Shown: positions 21,634 through 30,217, counted from the first letter of the stretch. The stretch: DNA of 64,000 nt from Candidatus Nanopelagicus limnes (GCF_002287885.2 NZ_CP016768.2:558001-622000), one strand, 5' to 3'. Numbers and translations: made by a program. Notes: generated from the letters alone by a model not told the origin.

Positions 21634-22718
21634 TGAGTTTGTTAACAACTAATTACCTAACGCCAACCGGTCGTGAAGAGGCGTGGCGTTTTACGCCTCT
21701 TAAACGTTTAGCTGGTTTACATGATGGATCTACCAAAGTGGCAGATTACATCTCTCTTTCAGCTAAAGCCACACTTCCTAATGGAGTTGTGCTCTCAGTT
21801 GCAGAAGCGTCTGAGCATCCAGCTTCATATACCAGTACAGATGTTGTAACTAATCGGATCAGAGAAGTAGTTGCAAAGGTAAGCCTGCTTACCATTGCTA
21901 AAGATATTGAACTTACCGAGCCAATTCATTTGTCTCGTAAATGTTCATCTTCACCTGAATTTAGCCGTGTAGTGATACAGGCTGGCGTAAACAGCAAAAG
22001 TATGGTGATAATTGAAAATACTGGAAATGGTGAACTGGGAGAAGAGATTGAAATCAATCTTGCACCTGGGGCGTCCTTGGATTTAATTTCTTTGCAGGAA
22101 TGGGATAGAACCGCAGTTCATTTAGCACAACACCATGCAATTGTTAGCAAAGATGCTCAATTCACCTCTTATGTAGTTTCTGTTGGCGGATCGGTTGTGC
22201 GTATAAGTCCAACTGTTGAATTCACGGGAGCCGGATCATTCGCTGATCTTTATGGAGTTTATTTCGCAACAGATGGACAACATCTAGAACATCGAATTCA
22301 TGTTAATCACAATGTTCCAAATGCTAAATCTCGCGTTAATTACAAGGGAGCGCTTGCTGGAGATCAGGCACACACTGTTTGGATCGGCGATGTGTATATT
22401 CATAAAGGTGCGGACGGCACAGATACTTATGAATTAAATCGAAACTTGTTGCTAAGTGATGGGGCTAGAGCAGATTCAGTACCGAATTTAGAGATTGAAA
22501 CAGGTGAAATAGTTGGTGCTGGCCATGCAAGTACTACTGGTCGCTTTGATGATGAACAATTGTTTTATTTACAATCACGCGGAATCCCAGCTGATATTGC
22601 AAGACGTTTAGTAATCCGTGGTTTCTTTGCTGAAATCATTAATAAGTTAAAGAGTGCTGAACTTGAAGAGCGCTTAATGCAACGTATTGATGATGAGCTA
22701 GCCAAGGTGGGGGAGTAA
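21633..22718 (+). CDS. sufD: Fe-S cluster assembly protein SufD
   Basis: SufD partners SufB and SufC in Fe-S assembly and iron acquisition. The 361-residue protein has the variable N-terminus with GREEAWRFTPLKRL (about 12-25), the beta-helix core, and the SufBD C-terminal signature with VGAGHASTTGRFDDEQLFYLQSRG, including the interface histidine. Shared endings with SufB (DDEQLFYL-x-SRG) show the paralogy. It overlaps sufB and the ferredoxin gene by 1 bp each, so all are one transcript. Confidence 0.97.
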   Translation: MSLLTTNYLTPTGREEAWRFTPLKRLAGLHDGSTKVADYISLSAKATLPNGVVLSVAEASEHPASYTSTDVVTNRIREVVAKVSLLTIAKDIELTEPIHLSRKCSSSPEFSRVVIQAGVNSKSMVIIENTGNGELGEEIEINLAPGASLDLISLQEWDRTAVHLAQHHAIVSKDAQFTSYVVSVGGSVVRISPTVEFTGAGSFADLYGVYFATDGQHLEHRIHVNHNVPNAKSRVNYKGALAGDQAHTVWIGDVYIHKGADGTDTYELNRNLLLSDGARADSVPNLEIETGEIVGAGHASTTGRFDDEQLFYLQSRGIPADIARRLVIRGFFAEIINKLKSAELEERLMQRIDDELAKVGE

Positions 22719-23014
22719 TGGCGGAGTTAGCGTTTGATTCCTTGGTAGAAGGTAAACCTGTAGCAGTTGATGTCGACGGTATTCAAGTTTGTGTAGCCAA
22801 GGTTGGCGATGAAGTATTTGCTGTTGCAGACACATGCACGCATTCTGAAGCCTCACTGTCTGAGGGTGAGATCACTGGCGGCAAGATTGAATGTTGGCTT
22901 CATGGCGCAGAGTTTGATTTGCGCACAGGCCAAGCTTTAACCCCACCAGCCACTGAAGCCTTAAAAATTTTTAATGTTAAACGCACTGGCAATCAATTAA
23001 CCATCACTAACTAA
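22718..23014 (+). CDS. Rieske-type ferredoxin in the suf operon
   Basis: This 98-residue protein is a Rieske [2Fe-2S] ferredoxin of the non-heme oxygenase type. Cluster ligands are seen as CTH (DTCTHSEASLSEGE) and CWLH (KIECWLHGAEFDLRTG), the expected C-x-H and C-x2-H pair. A gene of this type sits between sufD and sufC in many actinobacteria, so it probably supplies electrons for cluster assembly, but this is not proven. There is no transmembrane segment. It overlaps sufD by 1 bp and is 13 bp from sufC. Confidence 0.92.
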   Translation: MAELAFDSLVEGKPVAVDVDGIQVCVAKVGDEVFAVADTCTHSEASLSEGEITGGKIECWLHGAEFDLRTGQALTPPATEALKIFNVKRTGNQLTITN

Positions 23015-23027
23015 ATAGGAGAGAAAA

Positions 23028-23780
23028 ATGAGCGTATTAGAAATTAAGAACCTGCAGGTGAGTGTTGTTACTGATGCCGGCAATAAAGAGATCCTTCGTG
23101 GTGTTGATCTAACAATTCGATCAGGTGAAACTCATGCAATTATGGGACCTAATGGATCAGGTAAATCCACTCTTGCTTATTCAATTGCAGGACATCCAAA
23201 ATATTTAATTACTGGTGGATCAGTTACTTTAGATGGCGCAGGTGTTTTAGAGATGACCGTTGATGAAAGAGCTAAGGCAGGATTGTTCTTGGCAATGCAA
23301 TACCCGGTTGAAGTTCCAGGGGTGTCAGTTTCTAACTTTTTACGTACTGCGGTAACTGCAATACGTGGTGAAGCCCCTAAGGTGAGAACTTGGGTAGGTG
23401 AAGTTAAAGCTGCTATGGCATCTTTAAACATTGATACTGCTTTTTCAGAGCGAAATGTAAATGAAGGATTTTCTGGCGGTGAGAAGAAGCGTCATGAAAT
23501 TCTGCAGATGGAATTGTTAAAGCCAAAGATTGCAATTTTAGATGAAACCGATTCTGGCCTTGATGTGGATGCATTAAGAATTGTTTCAGAGGGAGTCAAT
23601 CGAGTAAAAGCTAATTCAGAGCTTGGAGTAATGCTAATTACCCACTACACACGAATCCTTAGATACATCAAACCTGACTTTGTTCATGTCTTTGCTAATG
23701 GCAAGATTGTTGAAGAGGGTGGCCCAGAACTGGCAGATAAACTTGAAGAAAAGGGCTACGCAGAGTACATAACTGCGTAA
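23028..23780 (+). CDS. sufC: Fe-S cluster assembly ATPase SufC
   Basis: SufC is the ABC-type ATPase that drives conformational changes in SufBC2D. The 250-residue protein shows Walker A MGPNGSGKSTLAYS at about 39-52, the ABC signature GFSGGEKKRHEIL at about 147, Walker B KIAILDETDSGLD, and LITHYTRILRYI, the SufC version of the H-loop. A Shine-Dalgarno (AGGAGAG) precedes the ATG. It lies between the ferredoxin and sufS genes. Confidence 0.98.
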   Translation: MSVLEIKNLQVSVVTDAGNKEILRGVDLTIRSGETHAIMGPNGSGKSTLAYSIAGHPKYLITGGSVTLDGAGVLEMTVDERAKAGLFLAMQYPVEVPGVSVSNFLRTAVTAIRGEAPKVRTWVGEVKAAMASLNIDTAFSERNVNEGFSGGEKKRHEILQMELLKPKIAILDETDSGLDVDALRIVSEGVNRVKANSELGVMLITHYTRILRYIKPDFVHVFANGKIVEEGGPELADKLEEKGYAEYITA

Positions 23781-23783
23781 TTG

Positions 23784-25031
23784 ATGACAGTAGATCTAAG
23801 TAAATACCAAGGCGATTTTCCGATACTGTCCCGAAAAGTTCGGGGTGGTAATCGCTTTATTTATTTAGACAGTGGCGCTACCTCCCAAAAACCTGAATCC
23901 GTTATTACTGCCGAAGCTGATTTCTATCGAACGAAAAATGCCGCAGTCCACCGCGGTGCCCATCTTGTTGCTGAAGAAGCATCGGATGCATATGAAGGAG
24001 CTCGGGCTAATTTAGCGAAATTTATTGGCGCGCAAACAGATGAAATTATTTTTACTAAAAGTGCTACAGAATCCTTAAATTTTTTGGCATACTCTTTTGG
24101 AAACAAAAACTCTAGAATATGTCTAAAGGCTGGCGATGAAATCGTTGTTTCTGAGATGGAACACCACGCAAATTTAATTCCGTGGCAACAATTAGCTGAA
24201 CGGATTGGCGCGAAATTAACCTGGCTGCCAATAACCAATGATGGTCGATTAGACCTTTCAAAGATATCCCAAGTAATTACGGGCAAGACCAAGATTGTTG
24301 CTATAACTCATCAATCAAATGTGTTTGGAACAATTGTGCCAATCGATCAAATTGTTAAGGCGGCTAGATCGGTGGGGGCTTTCATAATTTTGGACGCTTG
24401 CCAGTCTGTTCCTCATTTCCCGGTTGATGTTAAAAAACTAGATGTAGATTTTCTAGCATTCTCAGGACACAAAATGTTAGGTCCAACTGGCATCGGAATT
24501 CTGTGGGGTAAATCTGAACTACTGGAACAACTAGAGCCAGCCCTTTTTGGTGGATCAATGGTTGACTCAGTAACTATGGAAACTGCCACTTGGGCAAAGG
24601 CACCTAGAAAATTTGAAGCCGGCGTTCCTAATATGGCTCAAGCAGTTGGTTTATCTGCCGCTGTTGACTATTTAAACAATGTTGGAATGGCGAACGTGGA
24701 AAGTCATGAACTTGCGTTAACGAAAGAGCTGCTTGAGGGTTTATCGCAAATTACAGCAGTTAATGTCATTGGTCCGTTAGATATGAAAGATCGCGGAGGA
24801 GTGGTTTCATTTACAATTGATGGTGTTCATCCCCATGACGTGGGGCAAGTTTTAGATCAGTATGGAATAGCCGTGCGAACTGGGCATCACTGCGCATGGC
24901 CATTGATGCGAAAATTGAATTTAGTTGGAACAACTAGAGCTTCTTTCCACTTATATAACGATTCAAAGGATGTGCAAGCACTGCTTCAGGGAGTAATTAA
25001 AACTAAAGAGTATTTCAAGGTTGGTAAGTAA
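23784..25031 (+). CDS. sufS: Cysteine desulfurase SufS
   Basis: SufS is a PLP-dependent cysteine desulfurase that supplies persulfide sulfur. The PLP lysine is in FLAFSGHKMLGPTGIGILWG near residue 232, preceded by ILDACQSVPH with the cofactor-binding aspartate. The catalytic cysteine is in VRTGHHCAWPLM near residue 370. HRGAHLVAEEASDAYEGAR near 55 is also typical of class II enzymes. I prefer the ATG at 23784 over the preceding TTG, giving 415 residues. It follows sufC directly and overlaps sufU by 1 bp. Confidence 0.97.
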   Translation: MTVDLSKYQGDFPILSRKVRGGNRFIYLDSGATSQKPESVITAEADFYRTKNAAVHRGAHLVAEEASDAYEGARANLAKFIGAQTDEIIFTKSATESLNFLAYSFGNKNSRICLKAGDEIVVSEMEHHANLIPWQQLAERIGAKLTWLPITNDGRLDLSKISQVITGKTKIVAITHQSNVFGTIVPIDQIVKAARSVGAFIILDACQSVPHFPVDVKKLDVDFLAFSGHKMLGPTGIGILWGKSELLEQLEPALFGGSMVDSVTMETATWAKAPRKFEAGVPNMAQAVGLSAAVDYLNNVGMANVESHELALTKELLEGLSQITAVNVIGPLDMKDRGGVVSFTIDGVHPHDVGQVLDQYGIAVRTGHHCAWPLMRKLNLVGTTRASFHLYNDSKDVQALLQGVIKTKEYFKVGK

Positions 25032-25465
25032 TGGAATTAGATTCACTTTACCAAGAGGTTATTTTGGATCATTACCGCACTCCGCTACATAAAGGATTAT
25101 CAGCTGAAAAAGATGTACAGGTTCATCACAACAATCCAAGTTGTGGGGATGAGATCACTTTGAATTTAATCATGAAGGATGGAAATGTAGTTGATATTTC
25201 ATGGGATGGTGTTGGGTGTTCAATTTCCATGGCAAGTGCTTCGGTAATGAGTGACCTGTTGATTGGAAAACCATATTCAAAAGCTATGGTGATTCTCAAT
25301 GCTTTTTTGGAGCTTATGCAAAGTAAGGGTCAAGGTGTGGGGGATGAAGATTTACTAGAGGATGGCGTTGCATTTGCAGGTGTGTCAAAATTTCCAGCCC
25401 GAATCAAATGTGCACTACTGGGATGGATGGCGTTCAAAGATGCATCTACCCAAGTGATGGCCTAG
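25031..25465 (+). CDS. sufU: SufU, zinc-dependent sulfur carrier
   Basis: SufU accepts sulfur from SufS in Gram-positive type SUF systems. The 144-residue protein begins with LYQEVILDHYRTPLHKG. It keeps the three cysteines in NNPSCGDEI, GVGCSISMASASVMS and ARIKCALLGWMAF, plus the zinc-binding aspartate in SCGDE. This is the SufU form rather than true IscU, as judged by its pairing with sufS. Its stop codon forms part of the -10 box proposed for sufT. Confidence 0.96.
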   Translation: MELDSLYQEVILDHYRTPLHKGLSAEKDVQVHHNNPSCGDEITLNLIMKDGNVVDISWDGVGCSISMASASVMSDLLIGKPYSKAMVILNAFLELMQSKGQGVGDEDLLEDGVAFAGVSKFPARIKCALLGWMAFKDASTQVMA

Positions 25466-25468
25466 AAT
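25463..25468 (+). promoter_or_regulatory. Leaderless -10 box for sufT
   Basis: TAGAAT is followed by six bases and then the sufT ATG. The first three bases are the sufU stop codon. This could give sufT transcription independent of SufR. Confidence 0.45.
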
Positions 25469-25474
25469 TAGATC

Positions 25475-25786
25475 ATGAACACATCAATTGATGACGTAAC
25501 TGAGGCAATGAAGGATGTGATTGATCCTGAATTAGGAATCAATGTGATCGATCTTGGTTTGGTATATGACATGCGGCTTGATGAAAATAACATTGCCACT
25601 TTAGATATGACCTTAACTTCTGCTGCCTGCCCATTGCAGGATGTAATTGAAGATCAAACTAGACAAGTATTGGCAGACATTACAACTGATGTAAAAATAA
25701 ATTGGGTGTGGCTACCACCTTGGGGTCCAAACAAAATTTCAGATGATGGTAGAGAACAATTACGCTCGATTGGCTTCACTGTTTAG
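25475..25786 (+). CDS. sufT: SufT/MIP18-family (DUF59) Fe-S maturation protein
   Basis: This 103-residue protein is a DUF59 (MIP18/PaaD-like) family member. Members help mature Fe-S proteins, and the stand-alone form at the end of suf operons is called SufT. Family features are AMKDVIDPELGINVIDLGLVYDM near the start and the conserved cysteine in TSAACPLQD. The C-terminal VWLPPWGPNKISDDGREQLRSIGF is also usual. It lies 9 bp after sufU. The family is secure; the role follows from context. Confidence 0.93.
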   Translation: MNTSIDDVTEAMKDVIDPELGINVIDLGLVYDMRLDENNIATLDMTLTSAACPLQDVIEDQTRQVLADITTDVKINWVWLPPWGPNKISDDGREQLRSIGFTV

Positions 25787-25805
25787 TAATTCCACTCTTA
25801 ATCGC

Positions 25806-25811
25806 TAAGGT
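25806..25811 (+). promoter_or_regulatory. Leaderless -10 box for the ABC exporter
   Basis: TAAGGT is followed by six bases and then the ATG at 25818. The geometry matches the other leaderless starts in this window. No Shine-Dalgarno is seen. Confidence 0.5.
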
Positions 25812-25817
25812 GTTCTT

Positions 25818-27689
25818 ATGTCGATGCATTCCACCTGGATGTCATTTAGATCTTTAACCCAAGATTCATCGGTAAAGAATCAAAAACTTAAACCAGGCAC
25901 GTTAAAGAGGATTGCCGATTTCGCAATACCTTACAAGGTATCTCTTACATTCTTCTTAATTACTGTTGTAATCGATGCATTCCTAATCGTTGCCACGCCT
26001 TTGCTACTACGCAAACTAATCGATGATGGAGTGATTCCGAAAAACACGGAACTCGTGACAAAGCTTGCTTTGGCAGTAGGCATAATCGCTTTGCTTGACG
26101 CGCTATTTAGCATGATAGGTCGTTGGTTTTCAGCACGCATTGGCGAAGGATTAATTTATGATCTACGTCGAATGATATTTGAACACGTTCAAAAGCAATC
26201 GATCGCATTTTTTACTCGAACCCAAACTGGTGCGCTTATATCTCGATTAAATTCTGATGTCATTGGCGCACAACAGGCTTTTACTTCAACATTATCTGGA
26301 GTCATAAGTAATTTATTGAGCTTGATTTTAGTTGCAGCAACGATGCTTACTTTATCCTGGCAGATAACACTGATTTCATTGACTTTACTTCCGGTCTTCT
26401 TATTCCCAACAAAATGGGTGGGTAGAAAACTCCAAGGGTACACACGACAATCATTTGATATTAATGCTTCTATGTCAGCAACTATGACTGAACGATTTAA
26501 TGTTTCTGGCGCGCTCTTGGTTTCACTTTATGGAAATTCTAAAAATGAGAAGAATGAGTTCTCGGCCAAGGCTAGAAAAGTGGCTGATATCGGCATTTCA
26601 ATTGCAATGTTGAATCGAATCTTCTTCATAGCCCTTACCTCAATTGCAGCAGTTGCAACCGCAGTTGCATATGGTGTTGGGGGACACCTCGCTATTAGTG
26701 GTGAATTAACAGTGGGAACATTGCTGGCTATAACCGCTTTACTTGCAAGGTTATATGGTCCGCTTACTGCGCTTTCAAATGTTCGTGTTGATGTGATGAG
26801 TGCACTTGTTTCTTTTGAAAGAGTTTTTGAAGTCCTTGATTTGAAACCTATGGTGGTTGATCGACAAAATGCAATACAACTACAAACCGATAAGCCTGAG
26901 GTAACTTTTGAGAATGTTTCCTTCACCTATCCGAAGGCGGAAGAGATCTCACTTGCATCTTTGGAAATTGTTGCAAAACCTGAGATTCCTACTAGTGGCA
27001 GAGTTTTAAAAAACATATCGTTTTCTGTTAAACCTGGAACTTTGACTGGAATAGTTGGTCCTTCGGGCGCTGGAAAAAGTACGATCAGCAGTTTGATACC
27101 AAGACTCTATGACGTAACAGATGGCGGTATATCAATTAACGGTACAGATATCCGTGATTACAGCATCAAATCTTTAAGGAATACAATCGGAGTAGTTACC
27201 CAAGATTCACATATGTTTCATGACTCAATCATGAATAATCTTCTTTACGCTAAAAGTGATGCGAGTATTGAAAACATTCAATCAGCTTGTGAATCTGCTC
27301 GTATATGGACTTTCATTAAAAGTTTACCCAATGGATTAGATACTGTAGTTGGCGAACGTGGCCATCGCTTATCAGGGGGTGAAAAACAAAGGTTAGCAAT
27401 TGCTCGCTTGCTGTTGAAGCAACCAAGTTTGGTGATACTTGATGAAGCCACAGCGCATTTGGATTCTGAGAATGAAGCTCTAGTTCAAGCAGCTTTGAAA
27501 GACGCGTTGGCTGGGAGGACGAGCATCGTGATTGCCCATCGACTTTCAACAATAATTCAGGCTGATCAAATACTGGTTATTGATAATGGTGAAATCATCG
27601 AACGTGGAACCCATGAAGAATTAGTTAGTAAAAAAGGTTTGTACTATGAACTTTATGAACGACAAAACTTACAATCTGATTTAATTTAA
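25818..27689 (+). CDS. ABC exporter, fused membrane and ATPase domains
   Basis: This 623-residue half-transporter of the MdlB/LmrA type would work as a dimer in the cytoplasmic membrane. Six transmembrane helices lie in residues about 35-330, including the loop with YDLRRMIFEHVQKQSIAFFTRT. The ATPase domain has Walker A VGPSGAGKSTISSL near 414, Q-loop VTQDSHMFHDS, signature LSGGEKQRLAIARLLL and Walker B LVILDEATAHLD, then the H-loop VIAHRLSTI. The substrate cannot be read from the sequence. It could export lipids, drugs or peptides. It ends in a 9-bp convergent overlap with the DUF3099 gene. Confidence 0.9.
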   Translation: MSMHSTWMSFRSLTQDSSVKNQKLKPGTLKRIADFAIPYKVSLTFFLITVVIDAFLIVATPLLLRKLIDDGVIPKNTELVTKLALAVGIIALLDALFSMIGRWFSARIGEGLIYDLRRMIFEHVQKQSIAFFTRTQTGALISRLNSDVIGAQQAFTSTLSGVISNLLSLILVAATMLTLSWQITLISLTLLPVFLFPTKWVGRKLQGYTRQSFDINASMSATMTERFNVSGALLVSLYGNSKNEKNEFSAKARKVADIGISIAMLNRIFFIALTSIAAVATAVAYGVGGHLAISGELTVGTLLAITALLARLYGPLTALSNVRVDVMSALVSFERVFEVLDLKPMVVDRQNAIQLQTDKPEVTFENVSFTYPKAEEISLASLEIVAKPEIPTSGRVLKNISFSVKPGTLTGIVGPSGAGKSTISSLIPRLYDVTDGGISINGTDIRDYSIKSLRNTIGVVTQDSHMFHDSIMNNLLYAKSDASIENIQSACESARIWTFIKSLPNGLDTVVGERGHRLSGGEKQRLAIARLLLKQPSLVILDEATAHLDSENEALVQAALKDALAGRTSIVIAHRLSTIIQADQILVIDNGEIIERGTHEELVSKKGLYYELYERQNLQSDLI

Positions 27690-27953
27690 ACGTTTTCTTT
27701 TAGGTGTGAATATCGCATCTTTTTTAATAGTTTCTCGCCCTGCATTGGCGGCTATAACTGCAATGTATGGAAGTGTCACAGCGCCAAATAAGGCGATCCA
27801 GCGATAAGGACTAGGTAACAAAACCGTCAATATAAAACAGGCGGTTCTAATCATCATTGATATGAAGTATCTACGTTGCCGGGCTGATTGATCCAGAGTT
27901 AATCCAGATTGAGCAGTAGTGATCGACTGGCTAACAACTTTGGTTTTCTTCAT
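27681..27953 (-). CDS. DUF3099 membrane protein
   Basis: This 90-residue protein matches the actinobacterial DUF3099 family. It has SITTAQSGLTLDQSARQRRYFISM, then two membrane helices (about 32-48 and 52-70) and the conserved PYIAVIAANAGRE. The C-terminal tail is basic (FTPKRKRLN). No function is established for the family. The mRNA looks leaderless. Its 3' end overlaps that of the convergent ABC exporter by 9 bp, with no hairpin terminator between them. Confidence 0.85.
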   Translation of the reverse strand: MKKTKVVSQSITTAQSGLTLDQSARQRRYFISMMIRTACFILTVLLPSPYRWIALFGAVTLPYIAVIAANAGRETIKKDAIFTPKRKRLN

Positions 27954-27959
27954 GTATGG

Positions 27960-27965
27960 ATATTA
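27960..27965 (-). promoter_or_regulatory. Leaderless -10 box for the DUF3099 gene
   Basis: On the minus strand TAATAT is followed by six bases and then the ATG. It lies just downstream of the permease terminator, which would isolate this gene from read-through. Confidence 0.55.
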
Positions 27966-27990
27966 GGTCTTTGGTAGCAAATTAGCGAGT

Positions 27991-28030
27991 AAAAAAATGA
28001 GGTGACTCACTTGATGTGAGCCACCTCATT
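27991..28030 (-). terminator. Rho-independent terminator after the NCS2 permease
   Basis: Arms of 15 bp (27996-28010 and 28016-28030, one mismatch) enclose a 5-base loop. On the minus strand the hairpin is followed by a run of seven Ts (27991-27997). It terminates transcription from the permease gene. It is one of only two clear intrinsic terminators I see in the window. Confidence 0.9.
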
Positions 28031-28043
28031 AACTTATTTGTAT

Positions 28044-29300
28044 TTAGTTAGCAGTGCCGCGAGCTTTGGCAATTCGGTTAAGAATTTGATAACCGAAAAC
28101 AGCCATTACTGTGGCATTGATGATTCCACTGAATGTGTAATCCCCACGAGTCCAGGCCATATCGGAGATACCAATGATTAATGAGGAAGCAGCGATATAT
28201 AGATTAATTGGGTTAGCAAAGTCAACGCGTCCATCAATCCAGATTCTGGCTCCTAGAACACCGATCATTCCAAATAGTGCAACTGTTACTCCACCCTTTA
28301 CGCCAGCTGGAGTTGCAGAAAGTACTGCACCAAATTTTGGAGACAAAGCAAGTAAAATTGCGCCAACACCTGCAAAAATATAAGCAAGAGTTGAGTAAAC
28401 GCGACTAGATGCCATTACGCCAATGTTTTCTGCGTAAGTAGTCGTACCAGAACCGCCACCAAGTCCAGCAAGAGTGGTTGCAGCGCCATCAGCGATTAAA
28501 GCATTACCAATCTGATCATCCAGATTTTTACCGGTCATAGCCGCTACTGCTTTAACATGTCCAACATTTTCAGCAATGAGCACTAATACAACTGGCAGGA
28601 ATAGCAACATTGCACTGCTATCAAAAGTAGGGGATGTGAATGAAGGCATTGCTACCCATTTCGCCGCTTCAACGCCGGCAAAATCAACATCTCCCATAAG
28701 TGCTGCTACTAGATAACCGATGACTAATCCTGCGAAAATGCTAATTCTTCCTAAAAATCCGCGGAAGAAGGCTGAGATTAATCCGATAGATAGCAGAGTG
28801 ATTAAACCAAGACGCTGACCTTGCATGAAATCATTTTTTGCAGCACCAGCAAGATTTAATCCAATAACCATCACAATAGTTCCAGTTACAACCGGAGGCA
28901 GCAACATATCAATCCATGCTGTTCCTGCAGCTTTGGCAATGAATCCAACCACTGCAAGTAATACACCAGCAGCAACGATGCCACCTAAAGCAGCAGGTAT
29001 GCCGCCCGAAGTTTTTGCTGCAGCAACTGGTGCTAAGAATGCAAATGATGAACCCAAATAACTTGGAAGTTTATTCTGGGTGATGACAATGAAAAGGAAT
29101 GTACCAATACCAGAAAAGAACAGAGTGGTTGTTGGTGAGAAGCCAGTAATAATCGGTACTAAGAATGTTGCACCGAACATAGCTGCAATATGTTGAATTC
29201 CCATACCAAAAGTACGGGGCCAAGATAATCTTTCATCGATTGAAACAACCTCTCCAGGTTGAATCTGCTTACCATTTCCGTGAAGCTTCCAACTAAGCAT
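28044..29300 (-). CDS. uraA: Uracil/xanthine permease (NCS2 family)
   Basis: This 418-residue membrane protein belongs to the nucleobase:cation symporter-2 family. About 12-14 hydrophobic segments are visible. Family motifs include RTFGMGIQHIAAMFGATFLVP near the N-terminus, LPSYLGSSFAFLAPV, the segment VLIAENVGHVKAVA with the substrate-binding glutamate, and GGSGTTTYAENIGVMA. Closeness to UraA suggests uracil import, but xanthine is possible. A strong Shine-Dalgarno (AAGGAG) precedes the ATG, and an approximately 80-nt leader with a weak hairpin lies upstream. It is a single-gene unit. Confidence 0.9.
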   Translation of the reverse strand: MLSWKLHGNGKQIQPGEVVSIDERLSWPRTFGMGIQHIAAMFGATFLVPIITGFSPTTTLFFSGIGTFLFIVITQNKLPSYLGSSFAFLAPVAAAKTSGGIPAALGGIVAAGVLLAVVGFIAKAAGTAWIDMLLPPVVTGTIVMVIGLNLAGAAKNDFMQGQRLGLITLLSIGLISAFFRGFLGRISIFAGLVIGYLVAALMGDVDFAGVEAAKWVAMPSFTSPTFDSSAMLLFLPVVLVLIAENVGHVKAVAAMTGKNLDDQIGNALIADGAATTLAGLGGGSGTTTYAENIGVMASSRVYSTLAYIFAGVGAILLALSPKFGAVLSATPAGVKGGVTVALFGMIGVLGARIWIDGRVDFANPINLYIAASSLIIGISDMAWTRGDYTFSGIINATVMAVFGYQILNRIAKARGTAN

Positions 29301-29490
29301 TGACGCTCCTTAATTGATTTCCCACCTTCATTTTTGAGGATGGTTACTTTCCGGCCCAAAGGGGGTAGGCGCTAAATAAAAATGATAGAACTACGCCCCG
29401 CAAATACCGGTAGGTATCACTTGATTTTGCTCAGATTTTGTCTTTGTTTTGCTGGTCTTACGCTCAATTTCCTCACCTGTGCATCCTTAG

Positions 29491-29625
29491 GTAAGATTGC
29501 TCAATCAAGTGGATGCATACGCTCCCACCTACTTCGCTTCGGCGAACTGGTTGCTTCTTTAGAAGCGCGGCTGTTGTTCGCTTGAGTAATGCCTTATCAA
29601 TCTAGCGAAACAGCAAGGAGAACTT
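29491..29625 (+). promoter_or_regulatory. Structured infC leader with competing hairpins
   Basis: The gap between the permease and infC (29301-29625) holds no credible gene. A possible -10 (TAAGAT) lies at about 29492. The leader contains a C(UUCG)G-capped stem at 29533-29546 (TTCGC/GCGAA) and a second stem at 29553-29566 (GCTTC/GAAGC). GCGAAC at 29542-29547 can instead pair with GTTCGC at 29576-29581, enclosing the second stem and destroying the first. The final 45 bases lead to an AAGGAG at 29615-29620. The alternative pairings suggest attenuation; this is inference. Confidence 0.5.
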
Positions 29626-30186
29626 ATCAGCACAGAACCACGTATCAATGATCGAATTCGCGTTCCTGAAGTTCGGTTGATTGGCTATGACGGTGAACAG
29701 TTAGGCGTAACAGCAATAGACAAAGCGCTTAAACTTTCTGAAGAGATCGGTTTAGATCTCGTAGAAATTTCACCTGATGCAAATCCACCGGTCTGCAAAA
29801 TTATGGATTTCGGAAAATACAAGTACGAAATTGCGCAGAAAGCTAGGGAAGCAAGACAAAATCAAACACACATTGTTGTGAAAGAGATGCGTCTTCGACC
29901 AAATATCGAGCCTCATGATTACGAAACAAAGCGAAATCATATTGAACGATTTTTGTTAGGTGGGGATAAAGTGAAGGTAACTATTCAGTTTCGTGGCCGA
30001 GAGCAATCTCGCCCAGAATTGGGATATCGGTTATTACAAAAGCTTGCTGAAGAGTTAGCCGAAGTATCACTTGTTGAGTTTGCGCCAAAGCAAGAAGGTC
30101 GCAATATGACAATGGTTCTTGGGCCAGCTAAGAAGCCAGGTTCTGCAAAGAAAGCAGCACCGAAGGCTCCAGCAGTACCAAAATAG
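29626..30186 (+). CDS. infC: Translation initiation factor IF-3, AUC start
   Basis: IF-3 prevents premature subunit joining and rejects non-AUG starts. No ATG, GTG or TTG lies where the N-terminus should be. The conserved [22 protein letters not shown] is encoded directly after an ATC codon at 29626, with AAGGAG at 29615-29620 and a 5-base spacer. I therefore start the gene at ATC (186 residues). IF-3 genes commonly use rare starts for autoregulation (AUU in E. coli). The N-domain covers about 1-80 and the C-domain with [18 protein letters not shown] about 90-170. A short Ala/Lys/Pro tail follows. rpmI and rplT follow in the usual order. Confidence 0.93.
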   Translation: MSTEPRINDRIRVPEVRLIGYDGEQLGVTAIDKALKLSEEIGLDLVEISPDANPPVCKIMDFGKYKYEIAQKAREARQNQTHIVVKEMRLRPNIEPHDYETKRNHIERFLLGGDKVKVTIQFRGREQSRPELGYRLLQKLAEELAEVSLVEFAPKQEGRNMTMVLGPAKKPGSAKKAAPKAPAVPK

Positions 30187-30217
30187 TTTTAATAGCAATT
30201 CAACAGGAGGTAAGTAA

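Noticed and set aside
29382-29585. A 67-codon plus-strand frame in the infC leader
   Set aside because: It has no ribosome binding site, no family resemblance, and spans the leader hairpins. A regulatory leader peptide cannot be excluded but is unsupported.
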